Source: Clostridiales bacterium
Lineage (GTDB): Bacteria > Bacillota > Clostridia > Lachnospirales > Lachnospiraceae
Direction: 5' to 3'
NCBI GenBank assembly: GCA_021199255.1
Contig: JAJQIK010000052.1
Location: 35,910-99,909, forward strand
Length of the DNA: 64,000 bases
Both the position numbers and the translations under genes were made by a program. Position 1 is the stretch's first letter. Every line of letters starts with the position of its first letter. Positions 43,377 through 53,411 of this stretch are shown in pieces. A model generated the notes under the pieces. That model was given only the letters and a program-made list of their open reading frames with translations. It ran no database searches and was not told where the DNA came from.

Positions 43377-43519
43377 TGTCCTACCTCTGCTTCCGATTTT
43401 GTAGACTTTCGTACGATTAATAAATAATCCGATTCTGAATATAGCAGGAGACTGTGAAAATTCTGTGTTGAAAATCAAAAAAAATCATAAAAGGAGCAGG
43501 CAGGCGCTTTCTTCCAGAT

Positions 43520-44539
43520 TCAGCTTCCCATCCTGACCCGGATTCCCGCGCGCTCCCTGAGTTCATGCTTTACCAGCAAGGGTTCTGTATGATACCGGCG
43601 TCTGGGCAGCGTTTTAGCCAACGCCCCCAGGCGCTCTTCCAGCCAGCTAAGCAGTTCCTCTTCATTCCTTTTTCTCAGGCGCAGCCGTTCGCCGATCTGA
43701 TAGGAGGCTCCCCGTTCCAGATAAGGAAGCAGAAAACAGACCGGCTCATTCCTGCGATCCAACACATATTCCTGATCCTTTTTCAGATACAGTTCCAGCA
43801 TACACAGATAATCCTCCGGAAGCTCTGCCAGTTCCTGAGGCAGCGCGCGTGTGCAGCTCCACAGTTCGCCCCCAGCCTTCAGGTCAGCCGCCGAAAACTC
43901 TCCGTAGCCCATTTCCCAGCAGGCTCCTAAGGACTGATTCTGCTTTTCCCACTCCCGTACAAGCGCTTTTACCCTATCATAGAATTTCCCGCTACACTTG
44001 CCGATCTCCTCCGGGCAAATCGCCGTCTCTCCCAGAACGCCTTCCGCCAAAGGCCTGTTCCCCGCGCTTTTGCCCCACTGGATTCTCACCTGGTTGTCCA
44101 GAAGGTATTGTAAAAATTCCCCGCTGCCCCGCATGGCGAAATCTAGTTTACATAATTTATCCCCAAGAAGATCATACAGCAGGAGCGAACCATTATCCCC
44201 TCTGCCTGCCAGCCTCCCATAGCCGATATCATCCAGTGTAAAGAAGCTCTTTTTTCCTCTTCGGTTGACATAACACATTTCCATATTCTCCACCGTCAGA
44301 CGGCGCAGGCTCCCGCCGACGCAGCAGGCAATCCCCGCCGCCAGCAGAAGCAGCAGCCCGCCGTAAAAAATCCACCCGTTCTCCTCAGAGGAGGGATATT
44401 TCCAACCCATCACCGCGATAAAAAGCGCAAAAAGAATAATCAAAGCGCCTCCGGCTGATACGATCCAGTGCTCCTTCACCTGCAGCCAGACGGTATGGGG
44501 TTCTTCTTTTTCCTGCATTGTTTGTATTGCTTCCGGCAT
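43520..44539 (-). CDS. Unknown two-helix membrane protein with YcxB/PH-like strands
   Basis: I do not recognise this 339-residue protein. Two close membrane helices (about 29-46 and 58-76) are followed by strands LTVENMEMCYVNRRGKKSFFTLDDIGYGRL in part, which look like the bacterial PH-like domain of membrane-bound regulators. A large soluble cytoplasmic region (about 180-339) rich in Glu and Leu has no motif. It lies between the adaptor gene and the protease gene on the same strand, 29 bp from the latter, so it may share their transcript. Confidence 0.6.
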   Translation of the reverse strand: MPEAIQTMQEKEEPHTVWLQVKEHWIVSAGGALIILFALFIAVMGWKYPSSEENGWIFYGGLLLLLAAGIACCVGGSLRRLTVENMEMCYVNRRGKKSFFTLDDIGYGRLAGRGDNGSLLLYDLLGDKLCKLDFAMRGSGEFLQYLLDNQVRIQWGKSAGNRPLAEGVLGETAICPEEIGKCSGKFYDRVKALVREWEKQNQSLGACWEMGYGEFSAADLKAGGELWSCTRALPQELAELPEDYLCMLELYLKKDQEYVLDRRNEPVCFLLPYLERGASYQIGERLRLRKRNEEELLSWLEERLGALAKTLPRRRYHTEPLLVKHELRERAGIRVRMGS

Positions 44540-44568
44540 TTCCTGTTCTCCCGACTATTTGCACCCTG

Positions 44569-45369
44569 TTAACGCCCCGTCACGCCTGTAATCTCCTCAT
44601 ACGCCTTTATAATGGAAGGAAGGGGCACGCTGGCGGTTTCATTCTGCCAGGTTCCTCCGGCGACCATGCCAATCAAATGTCCATATCCGTCGAAAGCGCC
44701 TCCTCCGGACATTCCTTCTTTGGCAAATCCATAGCTATACAGCATCTCATTTTGGAAAAGGTCGATATATTTCCACAGCTCTCCCACCGTTCCCTCGTGA
44801 AATTCCATTTCCCCCACCTCTCGCCCCGCTCCAATGCAGAACATGGCGTCGCCCTGCTCCAGGTTTTCATAGACGGAGCCATCGACGCAGGCATAGCGCA
44901 GCTCCGCCAGCTCTTCATAGCTGAAATTGTCATTTCCCGCCGCCAAAAATCCCACGTCCAGATTCTGGGAAACCCCCAGTACCCTGGCATTGGCATAATA
45001 TCCCTGGGAGAAATAAACGAAGCCGGTCTCCTCATTCCAATATTCCAATACGTGCGCATTGGTGGCTATCACCACGGCGTCAGAGGTAAGCTGCCAGATA
45101 ATGCCGCTGCCATAAGCATTCCCCATATTCAGCCTTACCACACACTGTTTTGCATTTTCATATGCCTGCTGGGAATCCAGGGAATCCAGCACAGGACATT
45201 CCAGCAGTCCTAAGACCCGCAGACCCTCATAGATATCCTGCTCCCTGACCGACTGGATCAAATGCGGCGGCATACTCAGGCTGTCCTTAGCATATCCCTG
45301 CATGGGCGGCAGCAGCATACTGAACAGCATTATTAAAACGCCTGTTATTTTATATCTGTTTCGATTCAT
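44569..45369 (-). CDS. Secreted trypsin-like serine protease (HtrA-like, no PDZ)
   Basis: The 266-residue protein has a signal peptide (GVLIMLFSMLLPPMQGYAKD) and a chymotrypsin-fold domain with His in ATNAHVLEYW (about 110), Asp in NLDVGFLAAG (about 147) and Ser in GMSGGGAFDGYGHL (about 220). The GMSGG sequence is a GxSGG form with Met in place of the usual Asn or Asp. There is no PDZ domain. It would act outside the membrane. The upstream neighbour is the rnpB terminator, so it is the first gene of its unit. Confidence 0.8.
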   Translation of the reverse strand: MNRNRYKITGVLIMLFSMLLPPMQGYAKDSLSMPPHLIQSVREQDIYEGLRVLGLLECPVLDSLDSQQAYENAKQCVVRLNMGNAYGSGIIWQLTSDAVVIATNAHVLEYWNEETGFVYFSQGYYANARVLGVSQNLDVGFLAAGNDNFSYEELAELRYACVDGSVYENLEQGDAMFCIGAGREVGEMEFHEGTVGELWKYIDLFQNEMLYSYGFAKEGMSGGGAFDGYGHLIGMVAGGTWQNETASVPLPSIIKAYEEITGVTGR

Positions 45370-45396
45370 TTTCCTGTCCTTTGGCCTATATAGAAG

Positions 45397-45440
45397 AAAA
45401 GTGTAAAGTCTGTTGAAGGATCAAAGACCTTACACTTTTT
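45397..45440. terminator. Strong, bidirectional-looking terminator after rnpB
   Basis: AAAAGTGTAAAGTCT and AGACCTTACACTTTTT form a long stem with about 13-14 pairs and short T-runs on both strands; it ends the minus-strand RNase P RNA. Confidence 0.85.
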
Positions 45441-45443
45441 ATA

Positions 45444-45855
45444 CTAAGCAGAACGATAAGCCGGGTTATGTCGTGAATGATCATCTATCTAGAATTACCG
45501 TTGCCGGTAATTTCAAGCGACCTACCTGAAAGCAGGCCGGGCCGACCTGTCGCTTTCCTTCTGGTCTTGCTTCGGATGGGGTTTACACAGCCCGTGCCGT
45601 TACCGGCACAGCGGTAGTCTCTTACACTGCCATTCCACCCTTACCTGACAGGCTCCGCTGACGCGGCTCCTGCCCAGAATGTCTGACATTCTTCCCCTGA
45701 GGGGATACGCCCCCAGGAGCGGCGGTTTCTTTTCTGTTGCACTGGCCTTGGAGTCGCCTCCACCGGACGTTATCCGGCATCCTGCCCTGTGAAGCCCGGA
45801 CTTTCCTCACCTGCACCCTTTCGTCTGTGCAGCCGCGATCATTTATTCTACTTAG
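45444..45855 (-). ncRNA. rnpB: RNase P RNA (class A)
   Basis: RNase P RNA trims the 5' ends of tRNA precursors. On the minus strand the 5' half has GAGGAAAGTCCGGGCTTC, the universal CR-I region, and the 3' half has ACAGAA-like J helices and the end ACCCGGCTTATCG. The ends CTAAGTAGAA and TTCTGCTTAG pair as helix P1, which sets the coordinates. The length of 412 nt and the long P3 and P12 regions fit clostridial class A RNAs. A terminator follows directly. Confidence 0.95.
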
Positions 45856-45909
45856 CGTTCCTTACTGCCGCGTTCCCAAATAAAATCCTCTCATTTGACC
45901 AACGCTGTG

Positions 45910-47565
45910 CTAGACGTCAAAACAGCTCCCTCCGACGAACTCCCTGCACAGGGAATTGCCGGGCAGTTCTTCGCTGCTGACCCCCAAAAAATACTCCAAA
46001 AATTTTAACAGCCTTTTGGCCTCATAATAGCCCTGATCTCCTTTGTGGATATGGAAGAGCAGGGGCTCCGCGTACTGCTTAATGACGGCAAGCTCATACA
46101 GCATCGCGGAATTAAACATCGCGTCCGCCTCTTCCTGATAGGGGAAAATATACCGCTCCTCCCCCCGCCTGACAGAATCCCACATGGCAATCGTCCGCTC
46201 CGCGGAGGTTCCTCTTGTCCTGGCGTCCCGGACGATACGGCGCAGCAGACGGTTATCCGTGGTAGGGATCCTGTTATGCTCGTCAATATTCAAGGCCGTC
46301 AGGGCGCTGATATAGATCTTATACTTGCTCTCGGCAGGAAGGGAATAAGACATCTTCTCGTTCAGTCCATGAATCCCCTCAATCACCAGAATATCCTCTT
46401 CCCCAAGGGTAGACGGCCTGGAAATATATTCCCTTCTGCCGGTCTTAAAGTTAAAGGTCGGCAGCCGGACGCTCCTGCCTGCCAGAAGCTCGCTCATATC
46501 CTGATTAAACTGCTCCACGTCCAGAGCCTCCAGACATTCATAATCCGGATTGCCCGCATCGTCAAGGGGCGTCTGGTCATGGTTGAGATAATAATTATCC
46601 AGGGCGATGGGGTGGGGCTTCAGGCCATAGGTGCGCAGTTGAATCGACAGCCGATGGGAAAAGGTCGTCTTCCCGGAGGAGGAGGGCCCCGCGATCATAA
46701 CAAACTTCACGCCTTCGCGTCTGGCAATATCCCTGGCGATTTCGCTGATCCGCCTCTCCTGCTGAGCCTCCTGCACCAGAATCATATCCGAAATATTCCC
46801 CTGACAGATCTGGTCGTTTAAGTCGCCTACCGTATCGATTCCCATTTCCCTGCCCCAGTGATTGCTCGCCATCAGCGTATGGAACAGCTTCTTACGGGGT
46901 ACAAATTCCGGCAGCTTCTCCGGCTCCTCCCGCTCAGGAAGCAGCAGGATCATCCCTTCCTCATAGGCGAACAAATCAAAATATTTGACATATCCCGTGC
47001 TCGGCATCATATAGCCGTAGAAATAATCATAATAATCGCCCAGGCAGTACACATTAATATTGGAGCTTCTGCGGTACCGAAACAGGGATACCTTATCCTT
47101 CATTCCCAGTTCCTCAAAAAGCGCCACCGCTTCATCTGCCGGATAGGATTTCTTGGTAACCAGCAAATCCATATCCACCAGCTCCCCCATACGGTCGCGG
47201 ATTCGGTCGATGGTCTTATCATCCAGCTTCAGCCCATTCCTGAAGCTGCAATAATATCCCGCCCCGATGGTAAACTCCACTTTCACATTGGCAGCCGCTT
47301 CCATTCCCGCCACGTCCTTGACAGCCTTCAGCATCAGCATGATTGCGGAACGCACATAGGTCTTATGGCCAATCACGTTTTCATAAGTGATAAAGCCAAG
47401 CTCGCAGTCCCGATCCACGCGTTTCATCAATTCCCGTATCTTGCCATTGACCGTAACCAGCGCAATGGGGCTTGTAAAATGGTTCTGGTATTCTTCTGCT
47501 ATAATCTCGTACTTAATGCCATCCTCGTATAACTTCTCTTTTCCGTCGATTGTAATAGTAACCAC
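45910..47565 (-). CDS. Nucleoside (uridine-type) kinase fused to TGS/ThrRS-like domains
   Basis: The 551-residue protein has a TGS-like start (VTITIDGKEKLYEDGIKYEII), a ThrRS second-additional-like domain (about 60-230) and a uridine kinase domain with P-loop IAGPSSSGKTTFSHRL (about 295-310) and ALDNYYLN (about 328). Related clostridial proteins are annotated as nucleoside kinase. The combination of tRNA-synthetase-like and kinase domains is well known but its regulation is unclear. A GTG start has GGAGGG 6 nt upstream. It runs downstream of trmK toward rnpB. Confidence 0.85.
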   Translation of the reverse strand: MVTITIDGKEKLYEDGIKYEIIAEEYQNHFTSPIALVTVNGKIRELMKRVDRDCELGFITYENVIGHKTYVRSAIMLMLKAVKDVAGMEAAANVKVEFTIGAGYYCSFRNGLKLDDKTIDRIRDRMGELVDMDLLVTKKSYPADEAVALFEELGMKDKVSLFRYRRSSNINVYCLGDYYDYFYGYMMPSTGYVKYFDLFAYEEGMILLLPEREEPEKLPEFVPRKKLFHTLMASNHWGREMGIDTVGDLNDQICQGNISDMILVQEAQQERRISEIARDIARREGVKFVMIAGPSSSGKTTFSHRLSIQLRTYGLKPHPIALDNYYLNHDQTPLDDAGNPDYECLEALDVEQFNQDMSELLAGRSVRLPTFNFKTGRREYISRPSTLGEEDILVIEGIHGLNEKMSYSLPAESKYKIYISALTALNIDEHNRIPTTDNRLLRRIVRDARTRGTSAERTIAMWDSVRRGEERYIFPYQEEADAMFNSAMLYELAVIKQYAEPLLFHIHKGDQGYYEAKRLLKFLEYFLGVSSEELPGNSLCREFVGGSCFDV

Positions 47566-47631
47566 AGACCGCCCTCCTTCTTGTTTCTTCTTCCGTTATT
47601 TTGGTATATTCAGTCAGCCGCAGCGGCTTTC

Positions 47632-48366
47632 TCAATCGGTTTGGCCTTCCCCGGACGCCGCTATGGCAATGGCGCTCCGGCACGCAAGCAGCAGTCCCTC
47701 TACTTCCGCGAACCGCTCCTGTCTTTTCTTATCGGCCAGTCCCCGGAGACGCAGATTCTCAAGGATTTCCCCGTAGATTCGTTCTTCCCGCCTCAGGAAT
47801 TTTAATAACGCTTGTGATTTATTTTTTAGCAAAAGCGGGCCATAACGAAGCGCAAGCGTATCCGGCATGGCAGGGGGGATCGCCTCCCTGACCGCGCGCA
47901 TCACAGGATAAAACTTGCCGTCCTCTTCTATCATATTCTCTTCCGCGATCGAATATCCGCGCCGATAGAGAAAACGACGGAACGCTTCTACGTCCGACTG
48001 CGGCTGTAAAATCATTTCCCGGAAGGAATCGGCCTTGTCTCGTTCCTCGGACAAAATCCGCATCATCAGCTTTCCGCCCATTCCGGCGCAGATCAGCGTT
48101 TCCGCCTCCCCAATCTTATAGTTATGTAAACCATTCGATATTCTGGTCTCAATCCGGGAGACAAGGCCATGCTCCTCCACATGCCGCGCGGCGGCGCTTA
48201 ACGGCCCCCGGCGCACATCCATCGCCAGAACCCTTGGACTGACGCCCTGCTCTACCAGATAGACCGACACAAAACCATGATCGCAGCCCACATCGCAGAC
48301 CCGGCTGCCTGAGGATACCATATCCGCCACAGCCTGCAATCTTTTCGATAATACCAAAGGCTTCAT
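47632..48366 (-). CDS. trmK: tRNA (adenine(22)-N1)-methyltransferase
   Basis: TrmK makes m1A22 in tRNA. The 244-residue protein has the SAM motif VCDVGCDHGFVSVYLVEQG (about 23-41), DVRRGPLSAAARH and LICAGMGGKLMMRIL, all typical for TrmK/YqfN. Its ATG shares bases with the rpoD stop (TGATG). The rpoD-trmK order matches B. subtilis (sigA-cccA-trmK). Confidence 0.92.
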   Translation of the reverse strand: MKPLVLSKRLQAVADMVSSGSRVCDVGCDHGFVSVYLVEQGVSPRVLAMDVRRGPLSAAARHVEEHGLVSRIETRISNGLHNYKIGEAETLICAGMGGKLMMRILSEERDKADSFREMILQPQSDVEAFRRFLYRRGYSIAEENMIEEDGKFYPVMRAVREAIPPAMPDTLALRYGPLLLKNKSQALLKFLRREERIYGEILENLRLRGLADKKRQERFAEVEGLLLACRSAIAIAASGEGQTD

Positions 48367-49478
48367 CAGTCCAGATAATCCTTAAGCTTGCGGCTCCTGC
48401 TGGGATGGCGCAGCTTGCGCAGAGCCTTGGCCTCGATCTGACGGATACGCTCACGGGTTACGTTAAACTCCTTGCCCACCTCTTCCAGCGTCCTGGCACG
48501 CCCGTCGTCCAGGCCGAAGCGCAGCCGCAGCACCTTCTGCTCTCTCTCCGTCAAGGTACCAAGCACCTCTACCAACTGTTCCTTCAGCAGCGTAAAGGCT
48601 GCCGCGTCCGCCGGTACGGGCACGTTGTCGTCCTGGATAAAATCGCCCAGATGACTGTCTTCTTCCTCTCCGATAGGCGTTTCCAGGGACACCGGCTCCT
48701 GAGAGATTTTGAGAATCTCGCGAACACGCTCCACAGGCATATTCATCTGCTCGGCAATCTCCTCCGGCGTAGGTTCGCGGCCTAACTCCTGCAAAAGCTG
48801 CCTGCTCACACGAATCAGCTTATTAATCGTCTCCACCATATGCACCGGAATACGAATGGTTCTCGCCTGATCGGCGATGGCCCTGGTGATCGCCTGACGA
48901 ATCCACCAGGTAGCATAGGTAGAAAATTTATAGCCCTTGCGGTAGTCAAACTTCTCCACCGCCTTAATCAAGCCCAGATTGCCCTCCTGGATCAGATCCA
49001 GAAATAACATCCCGCGCCCCACATAACGCTTGGCAATGCTGACCACCAGACGCAGATTGGCCTCCGCCAGGCGCTGCTTGGCCTCCAGATCGCCCATTTC
49101 CATTTTCTTGGCCAGCTCAATCTCTTCCTCTGCGCTCAACAGCGGCACCTTGCCGATTTCCTTTAAATACATTCTCACAGGATCTTCAATACTGATTCCG
49201 TCCGGCACGGATAAGTCAATGTTTTCAACGTCGACCTCTTCCTCATCGTCCAGCATGATCTCCTCGTCGTCCACATCATCCTCTTCCGTGATGCGAAGCA
49301 CGTCCACGCCGTTCTGCTCTAATGTTTCCAATATCCGGTCAAACTGCTCCTCTTCCAGCGATAAATCATGAAAGAAATCGCTGATTTCCTGATATTCCAA
49401 AACATTCTTTTTCTTCTTCGCAACAGCCAGGAGTTCTTTTAACCGCTCCTCAAACTTTGCCTGTACATTTTCGTCCAT
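48366..49478 (-). CDS. rpoD: Main RNA polymerase sigma factor (SigA)
   Basis: The 370-residue primary sigma factor has region 1.1 (about 1-90, acidic [15 protein letters not shown]), region 1.2/2 ([52 protein letters not shown] in part, [23 protein letters not shown] in part), region 3 and region 4 with the helix-turn-helix [30 protein letters not shown] in part. It lies between dnaG and trmK, the normal macromolecular-synthesis operon. Two in-frame ATGs; the second lies 12 nt after GGAAGG. Confidence 0.97.
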   Translation of the reverse strand: MDENVQAKFEERLKELLAVAKKKKNVLEYQEISDFFHDLSLEEEQFDRILETLEQNGVDVLRITEEDDVDDEEIMLDDEEEVDVENIDLSVPDGISIEDPVRMYLKEIGKVPLLSAEEEIELAKKMEMGDLEAKQRLAEANLRLVVSIAKRYVGRGMLFLDLIQEGNLGLIKAVEKFDYRKGYKFSTYATWWIRQAITRAIADQARTIRIPVHMVETINKLIRVSRQLLQELGREPTPEEIAEQMNMPVERVREILKISQEPVSLETPIGEEEDSHLGDFIQDDNVPVPADAAAFTLLKEQLVEVLGTLTEREQKVLRLRFGLDDGRARTLEEVGKEFNVTRERIRQIEAKALRKLRHPSRSRKLKDYLD

Positions 49479-49557
49479 TACTTGGTCCATCCTTCCTATG
49501 TTTCAAGTTCTATAGCCTGTCCGCATATGAAATCTTTTTGCGAATAGCCTGCCCTGA

Positions 49558-51324
49558 TTACAGGGAAATATGCGTTTTCCCCAGTTCTTCCAGCGCTTTT
49601 TTTGCGGCGATCATCTGCTTTAAGGCGTCCATATCCGTTCCCATACGGGCCGAATAATACTCAAAGCTGTTCTTTTTCACCGCGTAAAGAATATCATGCA
49701 AAGCCTTCTCCCGCTCAGCCGGCGTGGTAATTTCGGCAAGCTTCGTATTAAAAATCTCCGCCACAGCCCGCTGCTCCTCCTCTTCCTCAAAGGCGCTGAT
49801 AATGGCCGCCGGATTGAACTTCCCCTGTTCCAGATCCAGAAACAGCCTGTCCGCCACATTCCGGTACATTTCCTCCGTAAAATCCTCCGCGCTGATATAA
49901 GGCCTGAGCTTCTGGTATACCTCCGGTTCCTCCGTAATCCAGGTAAGCAGCAGCCGCTGGGATCTCTTCGCGTTTTCCTCCGGCGTATCACGGCGGGTCA
50001 CGGTGGCCCTGGGTCTTGCCACCGGCTGCGCCAGACCGGTTCTGGCCGCATATCCGTTGACAAGCTTTCTGAGATTCTCGAAGCCGATATGGTATTTTTC
50101 CGCCACAGCCTCTATATAATTCTCCCGCTCCACCTCTTCCTCGAAGCCGCACAGCTTCCTGGCCACCTCTCTGTGAAACGCGGTCTTGGATTCAGGGTCT
50201 TCCATATGATAATTCTGTTCCAGAATCCTCAGTTCAAAGAAAAAGCTGTTCTCCGCCTGGTCAATCCGCTCCTGAAAGGCTTCCGCCCCCAGATTTTGGA
50301 TAAATTCGTCCGGGTCCTTGTAAGGCCGCATGGTAATCACCTTACCTCTTAAGCCCGCCCCCTTTAAAATGCCAATGGCGCGCAGCGCCGCGTTAACGCC
50401 TGCCCCGTCACTGTCATAAGCAAGCAGCACTTCCTCCGTATATCTGCGCAGCAGCCCGGCCTGTCCCTCCGTAAAGGCGGTGCCAAGGGAGGCTACAGCC
50501 TGTGTAAAGCCCGCCTGATGCATGGCGATCACGTCCATATAGCCCTCGCATAAAATAATATTGCCCTTCCGCGCGGTTCTGGCGAAATTAAGCCCATACA
50601 GATTACGGCTTTTATCAAATATCATGGTTTCCGGCGAATTGAGATACTTGGGCTTGGCGTCTCCCATCACCCGGCCGCCGAATCCGATTACCCGGTGGTT
50701 GCCGTCCTGTATGGGAAACATCACCCGGTTCCAGAATTTATCGTGCAGCCCTCTCTTCTCGTCAAACCCGGTTAACCCGGATTCCTTGATCAAGTCGTCG
50801 GCATAGCCCTTAGACCTTATATAAGCGGTCAAATCAGAGCCTGCGCCGTCCGCGAAGCCCAGGCCAAATTTCTTCATGGTCTCCTCCGACAGCCCCCTGC
50901 CGGCCAGATACCGGTACCCAGCCTGTCCCTTGGGGGAACGCAGCATATAATAAAAATATCTGGCGGCCTCTTTATTGATTTCCAGAAGCTTTCCGCGCCT
51001 GTTCTCTTTTCTGCGGGCTTCTCCGGAGGTTTCCGGCTCCGGCAGCCTGATACCGGCGCGATCCGCCAGCATTTTGACCGCTTCCTGAAAGCCGATATTT
51101 TCATATTCCATCAAAAAAGTAATCACATTGCCTCCCGCACCGCAGCCGAAGCAGTAATACATCTGCTTGACCCCCGATACGGAAAAGGAGGGCGATTTCT
51201 CATTATGAAAGGGGCATAACCCAAAATGATTGCTTCCCTTCTTCTGAAGCCGGACGTACCCTGAAATCACATCTACTATATCATTTTTCATTCTGACTTC
51301 TTCAATCAGCTCATCCGGATAATA
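49558..51324 (-). CDS. dnaG: DNA primase
   Basis: DnaG lays RNA primers for replication. The 588-residue protein has the CHC2 zinc finger (LCPFHNEKSPSFSVSGVKQMYYCFGCG in part, about 34-60), the Toprim core with EGYMDVIAMHQAGF and LLAYDSDGAG, and a helical C-terminal domain (about 430-588) that meets DnaB. The ATG at 51324 starts MYYPDELIEEV, the family start, with AAGGAAG 10 nt upstream. It overlaps nothing and precedes rpoD by 80 bp. Confidence 0.96.
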   Translation of the reverse strand, partial: YYPDELIEEVRMKNDIVDVISGYVRLQKKGSNHFGLCPFHNEKSPSFSVSGVKQMYYCFGCGAGGNVITFLMEYENIGFQEAVKMLADRAGIRLPEPETSGEARRKENRRGKLLEINKEAARYFYYMLRSPKGQAGYRYLAGRGLSEETMKKFGLGFADGAGSDLTAYIRSKGYADDLIKESGLTGFDEKRGLHDKFWNRVMFPIQDGNHRVIGFGGRVMGDAKPKYLNSPETMIFDKSRNLYGLNFARTARKGNIILCEGYMDVIAMHQAGFTQAVASLGTAFTEGQAGLLRRYTEEVLLAYDSDGAGVNAALRAIGILKGAGLRGKVITMRPYKDPDEFIQNLGAEAFQERIDQAENSFFFELRILEQNYHMEDPESKTAFHREVARKLCGFEEEVERENYIEAVAEKYHIGFENLRKLVNGYAARTGLAQPVARPRATVTRRDTPEENAKRSQRLLLTWITEEPEVYQKLRPYISAEDFTEEMYRNVADRLFLDLEQGKFNPAAIISAFEEEEEQRAVAEIFNTKLAEITTPAEREKALHDILYAVKKNSFEYYSARMGTDMDALKQMIAAKKALEELGKTHISL

Positions 51325-51343
51325 CATTGATCTATTCTTCCTT

Positions 51344-52348
51344 CTATCCGTGCCACGTCTTGGGAATATAAGTTTCCTGGTACTGGGCGATGGCAAAACG
51401 GTCTGTCATGGAACTGATATAATCGCATACAATCTTTTCCAGCGGTTCTCCCGCATCCAGCAGCTTCGTAAGGAACCCCGGCAGCTTCTCCGTATGATCC
51501 ATATAATATTCATACAGAGTCACCACCAGCCCTTCCGCTTTCCCTTCCTCACTCTTGGCCAGCGGATTCCTGTACACATTCTGAAACATGAACCTCCGCA
51601 TATCCTGCATCGCCTCCGCCACCTCCGGCGACATACAGATATCGTTCTTATCCCTGCTGTTGATCACGATATTATGGATAAAGAAATCCAGCCGCTGTCC
51701 GCAGCTATAACCGATGACCGAGCAAATTTCCTCAGGCACATCTGTCTCCTTTAAAATCCCCGCCCGGACGGCGTCGTCCATATCATGGTGAATATAAGCG
51801 ATTTTATCCGCCAGACGGACAATTTTACCTTCTAATGTGGCAGGCATACCGGTAGTCTGATGGTTCAGAATCCCGTCTCTTACCTCATGGGTCAGATTAA
51901 TGCCCTGCCCGTCCTTTTCCAGCAGATCTACGGTTCTCACGCTCTGTTCATTATGACGAAAGCCATAGGGGCAAACCCTGTCGAGAGCCCGCTCCCCGGC
52001 ATGTCCAAAGGGCGTATGCCCCAGATCATGCCCCAGCGCAATGGCTTCCACCAAATCCTCATTTAACTGTAACGCCTTAGCAATCGTTCTTGCAGTCTGG
52101 CTGACCTCCAGAGTATGGGTCAGGCGGGTTCGGTAATGATCCCCCTCCGGCGTCAAAAATACCTGCGTCTTATCCTTAAGCCTGCGAAAAGATTTACTAT
52201 GTAAAATCCTGTCGCGGTCTCTCTGGAATACCGGACGGATATCGCACTGTTCTTCCTCCTTAAGCCTTCCTTTAGAATTCATACTGAGCATCGCATAGGG
52301 GCTGAGATATTCCTTCTCCCACTGCTCCAAACTCTCTCGTATATTCAT
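51344..52348 (-). CDS. dgt: Deoxyguanosinetriphosphate triphosphohydrolase-like protein
   Basis: The 334-residue HD-domain protein has FRRLKDKTQVFLTPEGDHYRTRLTHTLEVSQ in part, the HD core GHDLGHTPFGHAGE (about 108-121) and CADKIAYIHHDMDD-type region (VRLADKIAYIHHDMDD). It hydrolyses dNTPs to nucleosides and triphosphate in the family, though the substrate of this form is untested. It lies directly upstream of dnaG as in other Clostridia. AAAGG is 7 nt before the ATG at 52348, and an ATG two codons upstream is too close. Confidence 0.88.
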   Translation of the reverse strand: MNIRESLEQWEKEYLSPYAMLSMNSKGRLKEEEQCDIRPVFQRDRDRILHSKSFRRLKDKTQVFLTPEGDHYRTRLTHTLEVSQTARTIAKALQLNEDLVEAIALGHDLGHTPFGHAGERALDRVCPYGFRHNEQSVRTVDLLEKDGQGINLTHEVRDGILNHQTTGMPATLEGKIVRLADKIAYIHHDMDDAVRAGILKETDVPEEICSVIGYSCGQRLDFFIHNIVINSRDKNDICMSPEVAEAMQDMRRFMFQNVYRNPLAKSEEGKAEGLVVTLYEYYMDHTEKLPGFLTKLLDAGEPLEKIVCDYISSMTDRFAIAQYQETYIPKTWHG

Positions 52349-52475
52349 AGCCATGCCTTTCTTTGCGGAAAAAACAACCGCTCTAATTCTATTATTCGCT
52401 CTCGATGGCTAAAATCCTTTTTCTTTTTCAAAATTTCCCCGATCTTTTCTCCGTACAGAGGGGGATTGGCAGCCT

Positions 52476-53411
52476 TTAACGACAGATATCATAGATAAAT
52501 TCCGCATTTCGATCCATCGCCTCATAGGCGGTTTTAAAGGGCGACATCTGGAATACATGCCACATTCCCCGAAAAATATCCAGCTTCACGGACACATTTT
52601 CCTTCAGAAGCTTCTTATAAAGCCTCACCGAATCATCCAGCAGAATCTCATTGCCTCCCACCTGAAGATAGACCGGAGGAAAGCCCTTATACTGGCCAAA
52701 CAGCGGCGAAATAAACGGGTCTGTCAGTTCCTTCCCCGGCGCGTAATTGCGAATCATCTCCTCCAGATAAGAAGCGTTCAGCACCGGGTCGATTTCCGCT
52801 CTGGTAAGATGGGATTTGCCCGATGAGGTCAAATCCGTCCAGGGAGACATCAGCACCAGTCCCCTGGGCAAAAGACGTCCCTCCTCCTTGAGCTTCAGGG
52901 TCAGCGCAAGCGCCAGATTACCGCCCGCGGAATCCCCCGCCACAATAATATCCCTCGCCCCGTAGCCTAAAAGCATCAAATCATTCCACACCTGCATGGC
53001 GTCCTCTGTCGCCGCGGGATAAGGGTGCTCCGGCGCAAGCCTGTAATCAAAGCTCAATACGTCCATGGAGGTGGACGCCGCCAGCTTACCTGTCAGCGTT
53101 CTCGCATACAGGCTGCTTCCCGTAGAATATCCGCCGCCATGGCAATACAGGATTACATATTTTTTCATATGGGCTCGGTTTACATAAGTCCATTCCCCAT
53201 GAATCCGCCTGCCGCCTTCCGGCGTCAGTCCGCTCCCCGACGCCGCCGGAAGCTCCACCTCCTCCACAATCACATCTCTGCCTGTGCCTAAGAGCGCTCC
53301 GAAATGATCCTGGGACTGCCTGTGCTTCTCAATATCCGTATTCTCTACGATGCCGTGAACCCTTTTAATCAGATTCATCAAATTGGTATTCGTCCGGTCT
53401 GCTTTTGCCAT
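52476..53411 (-). CDS. Alpha/beta hydrolase of the hormone-sensitive lipase family
   Basis: The 311-residue protein has the oxyanion motif YCHGGGYSTGSS (about 101), the nucleophile elbow VAGDSAGGNLAL (Ser near 172) and VYLQVGGNEILLDD and MWHVFQMSPF with catalytic Asp and His. This is the HSL (GDSAG) family of esterases acting on short acyl esters. No signal peptide. AAAGGAG is 7 nt before the ATG at 53411. It is divergent from an acyltransferase and a zinc-ribbon membrane protein, which suggests linked acyl-ester turnover. Confidence 0.85.
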   Translation of the reverse strand: MAKADRTNTNLMNLIKRVHGIVENTDIEKHRQSQDHFGALLGTGRDVIVEEVELPAASGSGLTPEGGRRIHGEWTYVNRAHMKKYVILYCHGGGYSTGSSLYARTLTGKLAASTSMDVLSFDYRLAPEHPYPAATEDAMQVWNDLMLLGYGARDIIVAGDSAGGNLALALTLKLKEEGRLLPRGLVLMSPWTDLTSSGKSHLTRAEIDPVLNASYLEEMIRNYAPGKELTDPFISPLFGQYKGFPPVYLQVGGNEILLDDSVRLYKKLLKENVSVKLDIFRGMWHVFQMSPFKTAYEAMDRNAEFIYDICR

